NCBI GenBank assembly: GCA_001632425.1
Contig: KV425574.1
Location: 249,232-313,231, forward strand
Origin: Neolentinus lepideus HHB14362 ss-1
Taxonomy: Eukaryota > Basidiomycota > Agaricomycetes > Gloeophyllales > Gloeophyllaceae
Reading direction: 5' to 3'
DNA: 64,000 nt
Shown: one piece after another, positions 1-11,475 of the stretch
Layout of the letters: every line of letters begins with the position of its first letter
Position numbering within the stretch: the stretch's first letter is position 1
Notes under the pieces: model-generated
Told to the model about the DNA's origin: nothing
Databases searched by the model: none
Seen by the model: only the letters and a program-made list of their open reading frames with translations
Program-made: the position numbers and the translations under genes

Positions 1-53
1 CATGCCAAGGCCACGATATGTTCGTGCAACTCTAAAGGCAAGTCTTCGAACAT
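1..53 (-). CDS. F-box protein, 5' end only (truncated by window edge)
   Basis: The minus strand has an ATG at 51-53 followed by an open frame reading MFEDLPLELHEHIVALA up to the window edge. The pattern L-P-x-E-L-x-x-x-I is the start of an F-box, which binds Skp1 in SCF ubiquitin ligases and is very common in agaricomycetes. Only 17 residues are visible, so nothing can be said about the substrate-binding part. The gene lies downstream of the MCD4 stop on the same strand. The call rests on a short motif only. Confidence 0.4.
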   Translation of the reverse strand, partial: MFEDLPLELHEHIVALA

Positions 54-234
54 TGCAGCGATTTCTGCCAGTCCAGGCTCGAGGTGGGTAGGTATTGTCA
101 ACAAAGGATACGTACCTACCGTGACATATCAGTGAGAATTCTCGGCTATCCGCGGCTTCGCTTCAGCCCTCAGGTAACTACTATATTATATTATGTCCAC
201 ATTGCGGGAGCAGACCGCCAATTCAAGAGTATTA

Positions 235-3200
235 TTACTCTACTTTTATATCCTTTTTACGGGAATGATACAGGACATCGCCCATTAGCATCTCCCCAGC
301 CGCACATATGCCGGCTGACCAGACTAGCAAAAGAGACGTGATACAGAAGAAGCTGATTGTTTGGCCTATCTCCAACCACGATCCTGCATCCAGAGTAAGC
401 GGAATTCGCGGCAGGAATGCTCAATACTCACCGGTATCAGTCACAAGGAAAAAGAACGTCATGGTCATCCCTACAGTAGCGGCATATCAGGAGCTGCCCC
501 ACGGACTTGGACAGCAAAAAGACACACCATCTGTGAGCGTCAGCGCTACTAGGAAAAGGGAAAAGGGAGGCAAGCGAAGACGGGCGTTGAGAGTCGCAAA
601 CGCCGCCGACAACATGACATACGGGGCAACGATTTTGAAGACCTACCAGCGATGGGGTGAGGGATGTCCGCATATGTCAAAGAAAGACGTACCAGTAGAG
701 CAGCCATGAGAAATGGCCTGAATATGGGCATCAGCCGATATACGGGTTCCAAGTAGAAGGAGCTGCATAAATGCACATTAGTCACGCAGGGGTCCACAAG
801 AGTGAGAGCGGCAAAATGCTCACGAGATAGAGGCCACGCTGATCACAAGAGTCAGAGTGCTCAATTAAAATAACAACATTCGCGACGTACTTTCCGGTTC
901 CGAAAAAGCCAACTTGCACGAAAAAGAGGAAGAAAAGTGCAATCCGAAGATCGTCTGAATGGGGCTTATAGGATTGGAGCTCAGGTGCTGTTCCTTCAGA
1001 CTTCTTCACAGGTGCCTTGCCATTGGTCTCCACATTTAGCTGGCTCGACCGTAGCATAGCCTCTACTTCTATCCACAAGCCTAAAGTCATCGAGTAGCTG
1101 AGATAGAACAAGCCCTCATTGCTGATAGATAGAATGACAAAGCAAGGGCAGAATGCGAGGAATAAGACGATGAGCTTCGCCATAGGATTCGGGTACTTCG
1201 TCGTGGCAAAGGCCGGATAGATCGTCGACACCGCTGCGGCACTCATGATAAAGTGCATTTTATGAAGTCAAGGAAACCGGACGAACCAAGAACTGTCCAT
1301 CCAGCTACTTGATTGAGCATGGGTAATCCCGCCTTCGCCTGCAGCCTGTACACAGAGCTCGTCGTGATCATCATTGTGGCTAGGATAAGCCAGGACTAGA
1401 TTCCCATATTTTAGTACGATTACAAGATGTCAGACAATGACATCGACAACGCACCTGCGTCTGAATAGTCCTCATTACCGCGGTCCCTTCAGGCGTCTGT
1501 GCTGGTACTGCCACCCTTGCGACCGAATTAGCCACAAGAACCATACACAATCCACCGACCAATCTAGAGCAATATGTCAGGTAGAACCGTAATTCTAATC
1601 GAACATCCAGGTCTCACATTACGAGAAGATTCTCTCCTTTATGCACGTCCAGCACAGGGAATATACCCGTAGCAAGGCAGGACAGTGTCCACAACCATCG
1701 TAAGCCGGAATCCACGCGCTTGATTTCGCCAGGCCATGATTGTGGCCAAACTAGCCCCATGAGAACAAACCCGATGCTCCATATGAAGCGAGATGTGTAG
1801 GCTCGCTGAAGAGAAGACTTCCGTCACACGCTAGAACGACACAATTATGTAGACGCACCACCATGCATCCAAGCGCTATAGCGACGAGGACGCCTCGGAC
1901 GAGAACCCGGCCGATCTTCTCGTGGTCTCTCTTCTCTCTAGACTGTGCATAATGCACGAACGGTCCCCACGCCTTCGCGGTCACAGTATCCCAGAAGTAA
2001 CACGGAAAGATGACATAAACATAGAAGCTCCAAGGCGACCGCTGGATACCGAATACGATCCAGAGCGCAAGAACCGATGCGTAGAAATTTACGGTGGATG
2101 TGACGTCCGCTGCCGAAGGGAGTAATATGAATGTCGCCGCGTACGCTGCCCACCCCGTGTATGCCAGAACGACTAGGGAGCGGATAAAGGCACGGTCATA
2201 GCTGGTGAGGTGCATTGGCTCAATGAGTACGGCATTGTTATTCTCGTGTGAACGGACTGGGGTCTTACGTCTGTAGATATCGTAACCCGGCTAGGGCGGT
2301 TTGTATCATCTCGAAGCTCTCGGTCCGGGCACTGGTGTACTGCTCGCTTCGGATGAGGTCTTCGATATGACGGATGGTCTGGGAACCAGGAAGTTCGCTA
2401 TCTGCAAGAGCAGTATATGGTCTGTAAAATAGCGTATGTTTGCTTTTGATATCTAGAAGGTAATAGTCAAGGGATGCAACCACTATCCTTTTGGTGCGAC
2501 GGACCATGCTTGACACGATAATGTTCCAATATAACCTATTCCAATGTCGTCAACTTCAAAAAAACATCACAAATGAAGCTCTATGCACAGAACCTTGGCA
2601 TTGACCAAAGCAGCTTCAGCTCGTCCTCTTCCATCGTCATCCCACTGCAAATACCCATCCTGGTCCGGATACACATCTGCCAACACACCCACCGAGTTGA
2701 CAGGCCAGTTCACTCCTACTAGAGTAGCCATGAGGGCCGCAACATCCGCTTGCTCGACATCTTGCCTGAGAATGTGGCACAGATGGAAAGGCGCAGTGTA
2801 TGGATCTGTCTCTCTCAGTTCAGCAGGCACGATGACTGGACTTCGGACGCCTTTACCCCAGGCAACGAGGGGTGTACGAGTGTTGTCGGGATCTGTAACA
2901 GGAATATGATTATAGCCACGAGCCGATAGAAGACAAGTAGACATACAGACCTCCATCACCATGATTACCGATCTTCGACATTCCGTGATCAGCAGTAAAT
3001 ACGAAACTAGTATCCTCGTCGCCGTAAAACTCAGTGATGAGGGCCTCTGTTTGGCGGACGATAGCGTCAACGATCATTATATTATCCATATACTCCTACA
3101 AAGCATAGCGTCAGTAGCCACGGTACCATATCCACGGAAGTCATCTTGCCTTTGAATGTGGACGATAGGCGTGTCCAGTGGTGTCTAACCCCAAGAGATG

Positions 3201-4204
3201 CAAGAAAAATACAACCCCTCCAGAGCGCAGCTCCGTGTCTAGTACGGGATCCACTGTAGCGTTGTGAAATAGTTCTCTCAGTTGATCTAATACCCAAGTA
3301 TCTAATGCAGTCGCATCTGAACCGAAGGAAGGCTTTGTTCGAATCGATATACAGGCTGCAAACACATGATTCGTCACCTTTGGTGAAGTCTTCATCATGT
3401 TCTTCATAGCACCACGTCCTGACTTTGTCTTGCGTCGCTCCTCTTGCAAACATAGGCAAGATGTCCGGCGAACCGAAAGAGAAGGTATGCGATGATTGGT
3501 TGAAGACCGAATCGAAGTCGACCTGGTTTGATATTAGGGTTAGGGTTATGAATATTAAGGGTCGTATTTCTCGGGTAAGTGCATATTCCCCCATCCTAAG
3601 ATGAGCCTTACCGGGTTAGTCTTCCATCCCTAAATATATAAGTCCCGTGAAGACTCGTGTTCATAACTCTGAATTTCCATGATGTAAAATATCGCACCTT
3701 CGTCACTGCTGAAACATCCTCGTACATGCCAGCTGCAAACGGCGAAATCCAGCAAACGTCTCAAGCCATCATCTTCGGTAAAACAGTAGTATTCCATACC
3801 TATGAGAGCTACATGTCCGGGCCTACTTTCGGTAGGCACACGCGTATGGGAGATGCCGTACACCCCTCGTGTCTCTACGATGGATCTGAGATACGGCGCA
3901 ACAATGTGGGGTGCATCTGGGATAAACTCAAAGGCATCTATACCGAAAAGGAGGTCCGCGCGAAGACCGTCGCCTGTAAAAGCCCCACGTTTGACTGCTG
4001 AGCTGGCGCAAGAATACGTGTTACGATACCAACGATGAGAACCAAGCGTTTCGACAGAGGCTTGCTCGTCCTATAGTGGTTCATTCCATGGACAACTGGG
4101 CTCGTAAAGTAGCAGTCGAAGACGGTTCCAATATACACCAAGTGGAAGACCAGCCCAACAACGAGCAGCCAAGTAACAGATGTGACGTGTGTTTTAGCAG
4201 CCAT
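235..4204 (-). CDS. MCD4: GPI ethanolamine phosphate transferase 1 (Mcd4/PIG-N)
   Basis: This ER membrane enzyme adds phosphoethanolamine to the first mannose of the GPI precursor. The ATG at 4204 opens a signal-anchor helix ([18 protein letters not shown]) followed by SPVVHGM, typical of the family N-terminus. The alkaline-phosphatase-like domain shows [10 protein letters not shown] with the catalytic Thr, and further on the metal-binding [27 protein letters not shown] and [16 protein letters not shown] follow. The C-terminal multi-helix PIG-N domain includes [32 protein letters not shown] and LVALTLTDG. The gene is split by many short introns. The last exons read as 235-383, 432-470 (39 nt) and the one starting at 528, with introns of 48 and 57 bp, and the frame ends in a Lys-containing tail at TAA 235-237. 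The first exons carry most of the catalytic domain. I am confident of identity; not every internal junction was fixed. Confidence 0.93.
3534..3548 (+). repeat. Interstitial telomere-like repeat (TTAGGG)2TTA
   Basis: Two and a half TTAGGG units lie inside an intron of MCD4, shortly before its 3' splice site on the minus strand, where they read as CCCTAACCCTAA. TTAGGG is the usual telomere repeat of filamentous fungi. On the transcript the CTAAC part could also serve as branch-point sequence, which may be the simpler explanation. Confidence 0.6.
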
Positions 4205-5282
4205 TTAATGAAGGCTAGTGTTGACAACCGGTGATGCCGTTCATAACCAGTCAGTACTTCGAGCAGAGGCGCCCAAGAATAGAGAACCAGTGAAATGAAA
4301 GCGAGAGAACAGGGCGATATTGGACCTGGGAACGTCGCGTCGGATGCTTGGAAGTCGGAAGTGCCTTGACTGTACCCACGTGACAGGATGTTAGCATACA
4401 TAATAACCACCTGAAGTAGTAACAGCTGAGACCCAATTCAATATAAGACCCCGAAAAGCTCTGCCGGCTATTCCTGCAAAAATCGTTAGGAAACTCCCAT
4501 TTTTCTTGTTTGCTTAATAGCAACCCTAGCCACGGTCGTTCTCGCGTCTGCTAGCCCGAGCATTGGCCTGTATTTTGAGCGAAAGATATCCTTGACCGGT
4601 GAATGCATGTTTCGTCCCACCCGCTATTGGCTCTGATGGGTGTAGACAATTATAAGTTGACTGCATCAATCTGGCCGCTTATCACTAAGTGAGGCTCCTC
4701 TGACTGTATTTATATTTGACATAAAGGTACGTCGCATTTTACTTAGAACTGGAATTTTGTTCTGTATATAATACATGACGGATTTCAGGTGATGTGGGTC
4801 CTGAGAAACGTTTGGCACTCCGACTCCCAACTGAGTCTGCCGGCTCTCAGAACACCCGTGGTCGTATTAATCCTTTCTCGCTTATATTTGTTGTCGGTCC
4901 CCTGTGGCATTGAGTCTTTAACATCTCTTTCCATGGTGATTTACATCACTGAAAGGCTGAGACTTGTTCCATTGATTTCGGTGTCGCAAAGGATCTGTCT
5001 GTCGTTTCCGTCTCCACGGTTCCAAAACACTATCCATTCTGGAGTTGTGTGGGAGGACTTGGTCACCAGTAGCCTTCTCGGTACACGCATACCTCCTTTA
5101 ATGTGACTATAGTCGTCCGTCAAGCCCGCAATGCTATGCCTTTCATGACAAAGAATCCCTTTCTCCCTTCTTGGCTGTAAACAGGTCTTCTGCGGCCTGA
5201 ATGCTTTTGCCACCGGTAATCCGTCTCTATATATTTACTAGTGCCAGCAAGACCGTCTGAGGGCGCTTCTTGCGTACAGAGG
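4205..5282. other. Intergenic region between divergent MCD4 and F-box gene
   Basis: About 1.1 kb separates two divergent genes and presumably holds both promoters. Short open frames here show no recognisable protein motif and no consistent splice structure. The sequence is moderately AT-rich near 4690-4780. No repeat or RNA gene was seen. Confidence 0.5.
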
Positions 5283-6959
5283 ATGCACAAAGCACTCACC
5301 ATTGCCGAACTCCAGTGTACCATCATTGACCATGTCTTGGCTGATGACTGCGCCGGCACAAAGACGGTGGCTGCTCTAGCGAGAACGTGCAGAACTCTCC
5401 ATGAATCCGCCGCCAGAGCTTTGTGGAGGGAACTACCCAGTTTAACGCCTCTGCTGTATTGCATGCCCTCCGACCTGTTTCGAAAGGGAACATACTTGGT
5501 TCGTCGAATCATTTCTCTGATCTTTACCATCCTTGCTAACCGACACCAGGACTTCGGGCGCCCATTACAGCCGTCGGACTGGACCCGCGTTAACAAATAC
5601 GCTGTTCACATCACTACTCTACACTTCCAATCGACTTGGAAGCGGCACGGTCGTGCTCGCTTCCTTACCATATCGCCGACCGCCTTTGCCACCCTCGCGA
5701 GGAGCATTTCCGCCGACTGCCTCTTGCCAAACCTCCGCGCGCTTACATGGGATCCTCCATACGGAGAGGACGAGCCCATGTTCTCCTTTGTCGAGAAATT
5801 GCTAGCCAGAAGCCTCAGGAGCCTCACGCTGCGGGTGTTGACCGCTTCGCAGGTTCCAGCTCCGCACATCCTGCGCCTTCTACCCAGCCGATGTCCGTCC
5901 ATTCGGAGCTTCGTTATCGAGTACGAGGGTACCAATGAGGATATTTCGGATGCTATCGCGGAGTGTACATCGCGACTGCGCCACCTCCGTGAATGCGAGG
6001 TCTACATCCCGGCTCCAAACGTCACGCTGAACCATCTCGCCAGTTTACCTGATTTACAGTCGCTGACGGCTTGGCAGTGTCCCACCTACCCGGCCTATCC
6101 TCGTTTGCTTCTACATCCTATCTCATCGACAGTCCCAAGTACTTTTGCGGCGCTACAAGAGATTTCAGTTCGGACTGAGCATATCACGGCGTGCACGGCT
6201 TTAGCATGTCTGATAGACTCTCATGAAATAAAGTCAATCACATTCACGTATAGCCAATGGGCGTCCGCATCTTTTCTTCGGGAGTGCGCTAGAGCGCTCA
6301 GCCATCTGCGCAATCCCACATCTTTAACCTCTCTTTCCATCGCCTTCGACAAGGATGCGAATACTCCCATTGATATGCCCGACGCCGTCGTTGACGATCG
6401 CGTACTCCGACCATTACTTGTCTTCACCAGTCTGGAAACATTCGAATTTGACCCTTACTGTTCTTTCGCTATTGACGACAGGTTGATGGAAGACGCAGCG
6501 GTCAACTGGCCGCGCTTACGTTCTCTAGAACTAGTCCCAAAGAAGGCTTTGGCTAACACGTCCAGGTTGACTTTGGACGGGCTTGTGCCAATCGTCCAAA
6601 ACTGTCCTAGGTTGAAGACACTCTGCGTCCCTCTAGAAGAGCATTTGTCAGAGCCGTCCTTGGATGCAGCTCAGAGCCTCCATAACGAAAACATTACCAC
6701 GCTGGTTGCGGTTAGCAGCACCATCGAAGAGCCTGCTGCAGTGATCCTGTTCCTGGTGCATCTGTTCCCTAGGTTGCAGGTAATTGACCATTGGGCGGAG
6801 GACGAGGACGAGGGCGTCCCCAACCCGTGGGAGGCGATCGAGACCATAGTACGTGGAATTAACTCTGCATTTCCTAAGGAGACGAGGGGCAAAGAGGGGC
6901 GGATGACGAAGGGACAGCTGGCACGCTTGATGCGAAAGTGGCTGAGGGGTTTCAGATGA
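5283..6959 (+). CDS. F-box / leucine-rich-repeat-like protein
   Basis: This is a single-exon gene of 558 residues if translation starts at the ATG at 5283. An upstream in-frame ATG at 5241 would add 14 residues, but MHKALTIAELQCTIIDHVL begins right at the expected F-box-like N-terminus. That segment, with LARTCRTLHESAARALWREL just after it, has the helix pattern of agaricomycete F-box proteins. The remainder has irregular leucine-rich repeats (for example LRALTWDPP, LRSLTLRVL, LQSLTAW, LRSLELVP, LKTLCVPL), a likely horseshoe for substrate binding. Likely role: substrate receptor of an SCF ubiquitin ligase. Such genes are large, fast-evolving families in mushrooms, so the target cannot be inferred. 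Confidence 0.8.
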   Translation: MHKALTIAELQCTIIDHVLADDCAGTKTVAALARTCRTLHESAARALWRELPSLTPLLYCMPSDLFRKGTYLVRRIISLIFTILANRHQDFGRPLQPSDWTRVNKYAVHITTLHFQSTWKRHGRARFLTISPTAFATLARSISADCLLPNLRALTWDPPYGEDEPMFSFVEKLLARSLRSLTLRVLTASQVPAPHILRLLPSRCPSIRSFVIEYEGTNEDISDAIAECTSRLRHLRECEVYIPAPNVTLNHLASLPDLQSLTAWQCPTYPAYPRLLLHPISSTVPSTFAALQEISVRTEHITACTALACLIDSHEIKSITFTYSQWASASFLRECARALSHLRNPTSLTSLSIAFDKDANTPIDMPDAVVDDRVLRPLLVFTSLETFEFDPYCSFAIDDRLMEDAAVNWPRLRSLELVPKKALANTSRLTLDGLVPIVQNCPRLKTLCVPLEEHLSEPSLDAAQSLHNENITTLVAVSSTIEEPAAVILFLVHLFPRLQVIDHWAEDEDEGVPNPWEAIETIVRGINSAFPKETRGKEGRMTKGQLARLMRKWLRGFR

Positions 6960-8162
6960 AATATTTGCCTTGCCTTTAATTTATTAACTTCCTTCGCATC
7001 GTTATCTGTTATATATGTTATATTTCACTGACCATGAGGCACCCATATTGTACACCAATTCCTGTCGAGCACCCCTGTGAAGGCATGTAATCTTCTGGCA
7101 GGGCCCCTTCCCGCATTGTTGGATTGCAAAAATATCTATTCATATAAAATGATCAATTGTGTGCGATCTCCTGCATTATAGCCGTATGCCACTCATGCCA
7201 TGCCCACTTGACATCTCGTCCCATCTAACGACTTTCCGCTCCGCCACAACTACGAAGACGCAATTATGCAGCGGTTCATATCCAGAGTAGCCGGAGCTCT
7301 TGCTGCTTCGACATTCGATTTAGTGTGACTAACGAGCGCGGTATTAGGTTAGATGCCGCTCGCGTGACTCGTCGGAGGATGCTATGCGTCCTCCCTCGCT
7401 TGGTCTACCTCGCACAAGACAAGTCCTAAGTAAGGCAGTGCGTCGGCCGAGAAGGTGCCTGGTCGTTGTGCCCGATGATGGAGGAATGGAACTGGTCTCC
7501 GACACAGAAATATACGTCATCATAGAGAAATACTGGCAGAGAAGGACAAGAGAGGCGGCGACGACCTGCAGAAGAAAGAATCAAGCAAGAATACAATACA
7601 CTGTGAAGAGCAGATGTATTGTCATCAGTCGCACATATCAGCGCGGCACATACTCTTACAAGAAAGGGGACGTTCCTTGACTTCAGGGGCACGTCAACGA
7701 ACGAAACACAGGCACTTGCATGAACGGACCGGAGCATTTGCATTGACAACACCATACATTGCGGGGTGTCCATGGTCAGTTTACCATGAGAAGTCGGTTT
7801 ACATTGAAAGAAAAAAACTTGAGAACTGAGCGTAAACGGCTGCAAGCGGATAAGCCCGAAAAATGATGGATGTAACTGGACTGTATCGGGTTTCAAGAGG
7901 GCTAGCACTCAGATCTCAGAGATGCATGACTGCCAGTAATGGTCAAGGCAAGCAGATCAGCAGTGACACCGAGGGGGGGCCCAATAAGAGGGCTGGACGG
8001 CAGTGGCCCGAGGATGAATGGGTTTGGAGCATAGTAGGTATTTCCGCTTGACTCATTGAAACGATGGACATTATTCCCAGGTATCGAACCAAGAACATGA
8101 AAAGCAGGCGTACCACGTCATCACCCGCCACCTCATACTAGTGCATATCCGTACACCCCATC
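6960..8162. other. Intergenic region, no gene resolved
   Basis: This 1.2-kb stretch lies between the F-box gene and the SRP9 stop. A 160-codon open frame on the minus strand (7426-7908) and overlapping plus-strand frames have no recognisable motif, no matching splice partners and unlikely composition, so I do not call them genes. It probably contains the 3' ends of both flanking transcripts. Confidence 0.45.
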
Positions 8163-8632
8163 CTACTTCTTTTTCTTTGGTTTCTTCTTCTTCACGCCTC
8201 CTCCTGCAACCCCTACGACAGGAGTCGATCCCGCTGGCGTTCCTGCTCTTGTCGGCTCGGGATCGACTTGCATGGATGAGCCTACTGGTGCAGCACGCTG
8301 GTTCTGCATTTTTTGCATGAGTGAGAGGTTCAAAGCCTCGAATCGGTTGAGAAAGATAGACGAGTAGGTCTTGAATTTAAGGCACTGCACAGAGAGTTAG
8401 ATACAGAATTAAATAATAACGGATCTACGTAGTGCGCACCGTAACATCATCCGTGATTTTCAAGACCAGCTTGCCCTCGGACGCTCTCCACTTTACAACA
8501 TAGCGTGTCTTCCATGGCGACTGAGTCTTTGCAAAATAGACGATATAAATGACTTCTCACCGTGTTCGGCGACTTGGCGTACAGTGCCTCTGCTGCCTCT
8601 TGATATTCCTGCCAGGAGGAAATGTAGACCAT
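8163..8632 (-). CDS. SRP9: Signal recognition particle subunit SRP9
   Basis: Exons 8561-8632, 8440-8520 and 8163-8384 join to a 124-residue protein, with introns of 40 bp (8521-8560) and 55 bp (8385-8439). The N-terminus MVYISSWQEYQEAAEALY, the central TRYVVKWRASEGKLVLKITDD and CLKFKTYSS are the SRP9 alpha-beta-beta-beta-alpha fold, which with SRP14 binds the Alu domain of the SRP RNA and pauses elongation. The tail is longer than in animal SRP9 and ends in a glycine stretch followed by a Lys/Pro-Lys block (VKKKKPKKKK), as is common in fungal SRP9/SRP21-like proteins and likely to bind RNA. The gene is divergent from the carrier at 8830, so the two probably share a 197-bp promoter. Confidence 0.9.
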
Positions 8633-8829
8633 GGCAGCATCGAGGCAAGTCCGGTCTGCCAGTGGCGCAGCGGCGCTCAAACGCCGGTATCGGCCGGGGT
8701 GCGGTACCCCACACTTCTGTTTACTTCTGCCTGTCCCTTCTCGTAAAACTGCGATCGGCTTTCCGTCCTTCCTCTTTTCTCTTGTCGCAATCGCTCAATC
8801 GCTCAGCCAGCTGTACATAGCTGTACAAT
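8633..8829. promoter_or_regulatory. Shared divergent promoter, SRP9 and mitochondrial carrier
   Basis: Only 197 bp separate the start codons of SRP9 (-) and the oxodicarboxylate carrier (+), so this segment must hold both promoters and 5' leaders. It has CT-rich tracts toward the carrier side (8730-8790), which is typical of basidiomycete transcription start regions. No clear TATA box was seen. Confidence 0.6.
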
Positions 8830-10475
8830 ATGTCGAATGTACAGAAGAAACGTGAGTGCTCTATGTTTATTTCTAAAGATTTTACAACATTCCCTCTCAT
8901 TCGCCGCATGTGACAGCGTTACCTTTCATCTACAACTTCACGGCGGGAGCGATTGCTGGTATCTCGGAAATTCTGACATTCTACCCTCTCGGTATGTTAT
9001 TAAATTCTCGCCTCGTAGCCGCCGATACCACAGACTTTTCACAGATGTCGTGAGTATCCATTCACACGACTCATCATGTCTGCTAAATATATCACCCTGT
9101 GCCCAATGCTCAGGTCAAAACTCGAATGCAGTTGGAGACTGGGAAGTCGAAGTATGGGCTGGTAGGCAGCTTCAGGGCGATTATAGCGGAGGAAGGGTAT
9201 GTCCCGTCATATGGCTAATACGACTGTATCAAGACATAACACCCGGTTCACAGCTTTGGGCGACTGTACCGAGGTAAACTGTCGAAACAGTACAGTTAAT
9301 GGCACCGACTGAACCTTGCTCTCAAAGGTTTGGTTCCCCCTCTAATGATGGAAGCGCCTAAACGCGCTACCAAGTTGTAAGGTCGGATTTTATTCCCCAG
9401 TTCTGCGAACCTAAATCCGTGCTTCAAGCGCTGCAAATGATTTTTGGGGCAAAATTTTCTTGAAGATGACTGGACAGGCCAAGATGGACCAGTCAATCTC
9501 CATCTTGACCGGCTGCAGTGCTGGTGCTACTGAAAGTTTCGTCGTCGTACCCTTCGAGTTAGTGAAGATCAAGTTAGTATCTTCCCTACCATCCCTAACT
9601 GTCGACTTGACTGACTTTGTAAAATTCAATAGGCTTCAGGACAAGGCCAGCAGATTCGCTGGTCCTTGGGACTGTGTTAAGCAGATCATTGCAAAAGACG
9701 GTATTTTAGGCTTGTACTCTGGCATGGAAGCTACATTCTGGAGGTACCATACCAGTGCACTATCACAAAGTGACCTAGCGTGACGTTTGGCAGGCACTTA
9801 TGGTGGAATGGAGGTTACTTCGGTTCCATCTTCCAGGTGAAAGCGCTATTGCCGCCTGCTGAGGTATGTGTCAGGTAGCGCCTTTGAAGTTGGCATTTAA
9901 CCATGGGATGATCTCTCCAGTCGCCTCAAGCACAGTTGATGAATAATTTCATTTCGGGCACCGTTGGCGGTTGCGTTGGAACAATGCTGAATACGCCGTA
10001 AGTTCAAATAGCCCTAACGAGTCGACTAATTTGGTAATGAAACAATAACTTGTTATCCCAGGTTTGATGTAAGAGACAGTTATTGTTGTCCTGAATTTCG
10101 TCATAATACAATGACTCTTTGTCCTAGGTTGTGAAGTCTCGTATCCAAGGCTCGGAGCACCTACCTGGCGTTACCCCCAAGTACAACTGGACCTATCCTG
10201 CGTTCGTAGAATCTACTTTCTGGCGCTCAAGGCACTGACTGACTTGACGTTCTTCGGGTTAACATAGGTTGCTCACCATTTTCCGGGAAGAAGGTCCAGC
10301 CGCGCTGTACAAAGGATTTGTCCCGAAGGTTTTACGACTAGCGCCAGGAGGTGGTGTGCTTTTGCTGGTGGTGGAATTCACCTTAGGCATATTCAGGAAG
10401 GGTAGGGTGTTGGCTTCTATACTTGTGAACATCGCTAACATGGTGATACTAGCTCTCGGACCCCCGTATATTTAG
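8830..10475 (+). CDS. ODC1: Mitochondrial 2-oxodicarboxylate carrier
   Basis: This inner-membrane carrier exchanges 2-oxoadipate and 2-oxoglutarate, linking lysine metabolism with the TCA cycle. Fourteen exons give 894 nt and 297 aa: 8830-8851, 8917-8991, 9045-9049, 9114-9196, 9254-9273, 9328-9376, 9429-9572, 9633-9743, 9794-9863, 9921-9997, 10062-10068, 10128-10201, 10268-10401, 10453-10475. All three carrier repeats are present: YPLDVVKTRMQ, VPFELVKIKLQDK and TPFDVVKSRIQG, each the PxDxxK-type signature. FTAGAIAGISEIL opens repeat 1 and the C-terminus GPPYI is typical of Odc proteins. Two exons are only 5 nt (ATGTC) and 7 nt (GTTTGAT), yet each is needed to keep the signature and frame. The total length fits the family (about 300 aa). 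Confidence 0.92.
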
Positions 10476-10761
10476 ACAAATGAAAATAGACCAGAGAGAT
10501 AAAAGCTCTTTGTCTCTGTAAGTCATGGCTATGTGCGACACTTGGCATCGAAAGCGCTCATACCGCCAGTGCCTGTCGCGGTCACGTCGGGACGGTAGTA
10601 CACTGCTCACTGCAACGATGCTAAATATGTATAAATGACAAGTGTCGCCTATGGCGGTATTAGTCACCCTGCTTTCACAGCATTTAGGACATTTGGACGG
10701 GGAACAATGCCTCGTCACATAGCCAAAAAAACGGTTTTTATATAAAATAGTTGAGCGTAGG

Positions 10762-11475
10762 ATGTTGGTCAATGGTATCATGACGTTGCCCACGGAACTC
10801 TACTACGAGATTTGCGAGTGCGTACTCGCTGTCTCCATCCATGTCGTCTGTACGGCGGAGAAGACGCCGGTATGGGAGATGAACGTCATTGCGAACTTGA
10901 CTGCGGTATCGGAGAAGTTCAGAGCGATCACGATCGACCTCTATGTCAAAGCCCTAGCGGGTTCCCGAAGCTCGGAAATGTGAGTTCACCTTGCAAATCT
11001 TAATCTTCCTATTACAATTATAACTGAACGGAACCGCGGCAGTGATCAGGTACGAGCGGGACGAGGCATGATGAAGTACCTGCGTCGGCTCGCGGGCGCG
11101 GGAGAAGACGAAAATAAGGAGAGCGAAAGTCCCATATGGTCAAAAATCCCAGAGATCAGCCACTGGTCCCCCCTTCTCCAAGGATATGTCTTGTATTTGA
11201 ACACGGTGAACCTACGCAAGGCGTATCGGGAGTCGAAGCGGAGGCAGAAGGAGCCTCAATCATCTTCGGCCTGCAGTTTGCCACAATCGCCGGTACCACC
11301 GCCGGCGCGGGGTGTCGACTCGGAGGTCGTCAAGAGCAGGATTAATAGGCAGAGCATGCAGGTGTTGCAGTTGGCATTGGAGAAGAGCGACCTCGTATAC
11401 CCGAGACAGATGGGTGCTTTGTTAGATAAAGCTGTGCGAGAAGAGATAGGAGAGATCAATTCAGAACTGGACTAA
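10762..11475 (+). CDS. Small F-box-like protein
   Basis: Two exons (10762-10979 and 11043-11475) join in frame over a GTGAGT..GCAG intron to 216 residues. A second ATG at 10780 (MTLPTELYYEICECVL) is an equally good start because the F-box-like helix begins there. The rest is charged, with a Lys/Arg/Glu-rich middle, and ends VREEIGEINSELD. F-box assignment is based on the LPTELYYEI pattern and the later VSEKFRAITIDLYVKAL helix. No LRR or WD repeats are visible, so the partner is unknown. Only 286 bp separate it from the upstream carrier gene. Confidence 0.65.

Noticed and set aside
5120..5596. 158-codon minus-strand frame
   Set aside because: It overlaps the start of the F-box gene in antisense and has no motif.
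8030..8110. tRNA candidate on the minus strand (GGTTCGATACC resembles a B box)
   Set aside because: The T-stem does not pair (one mismatch and one wobble in five), and no matching D-arm or acceptor stem was found.
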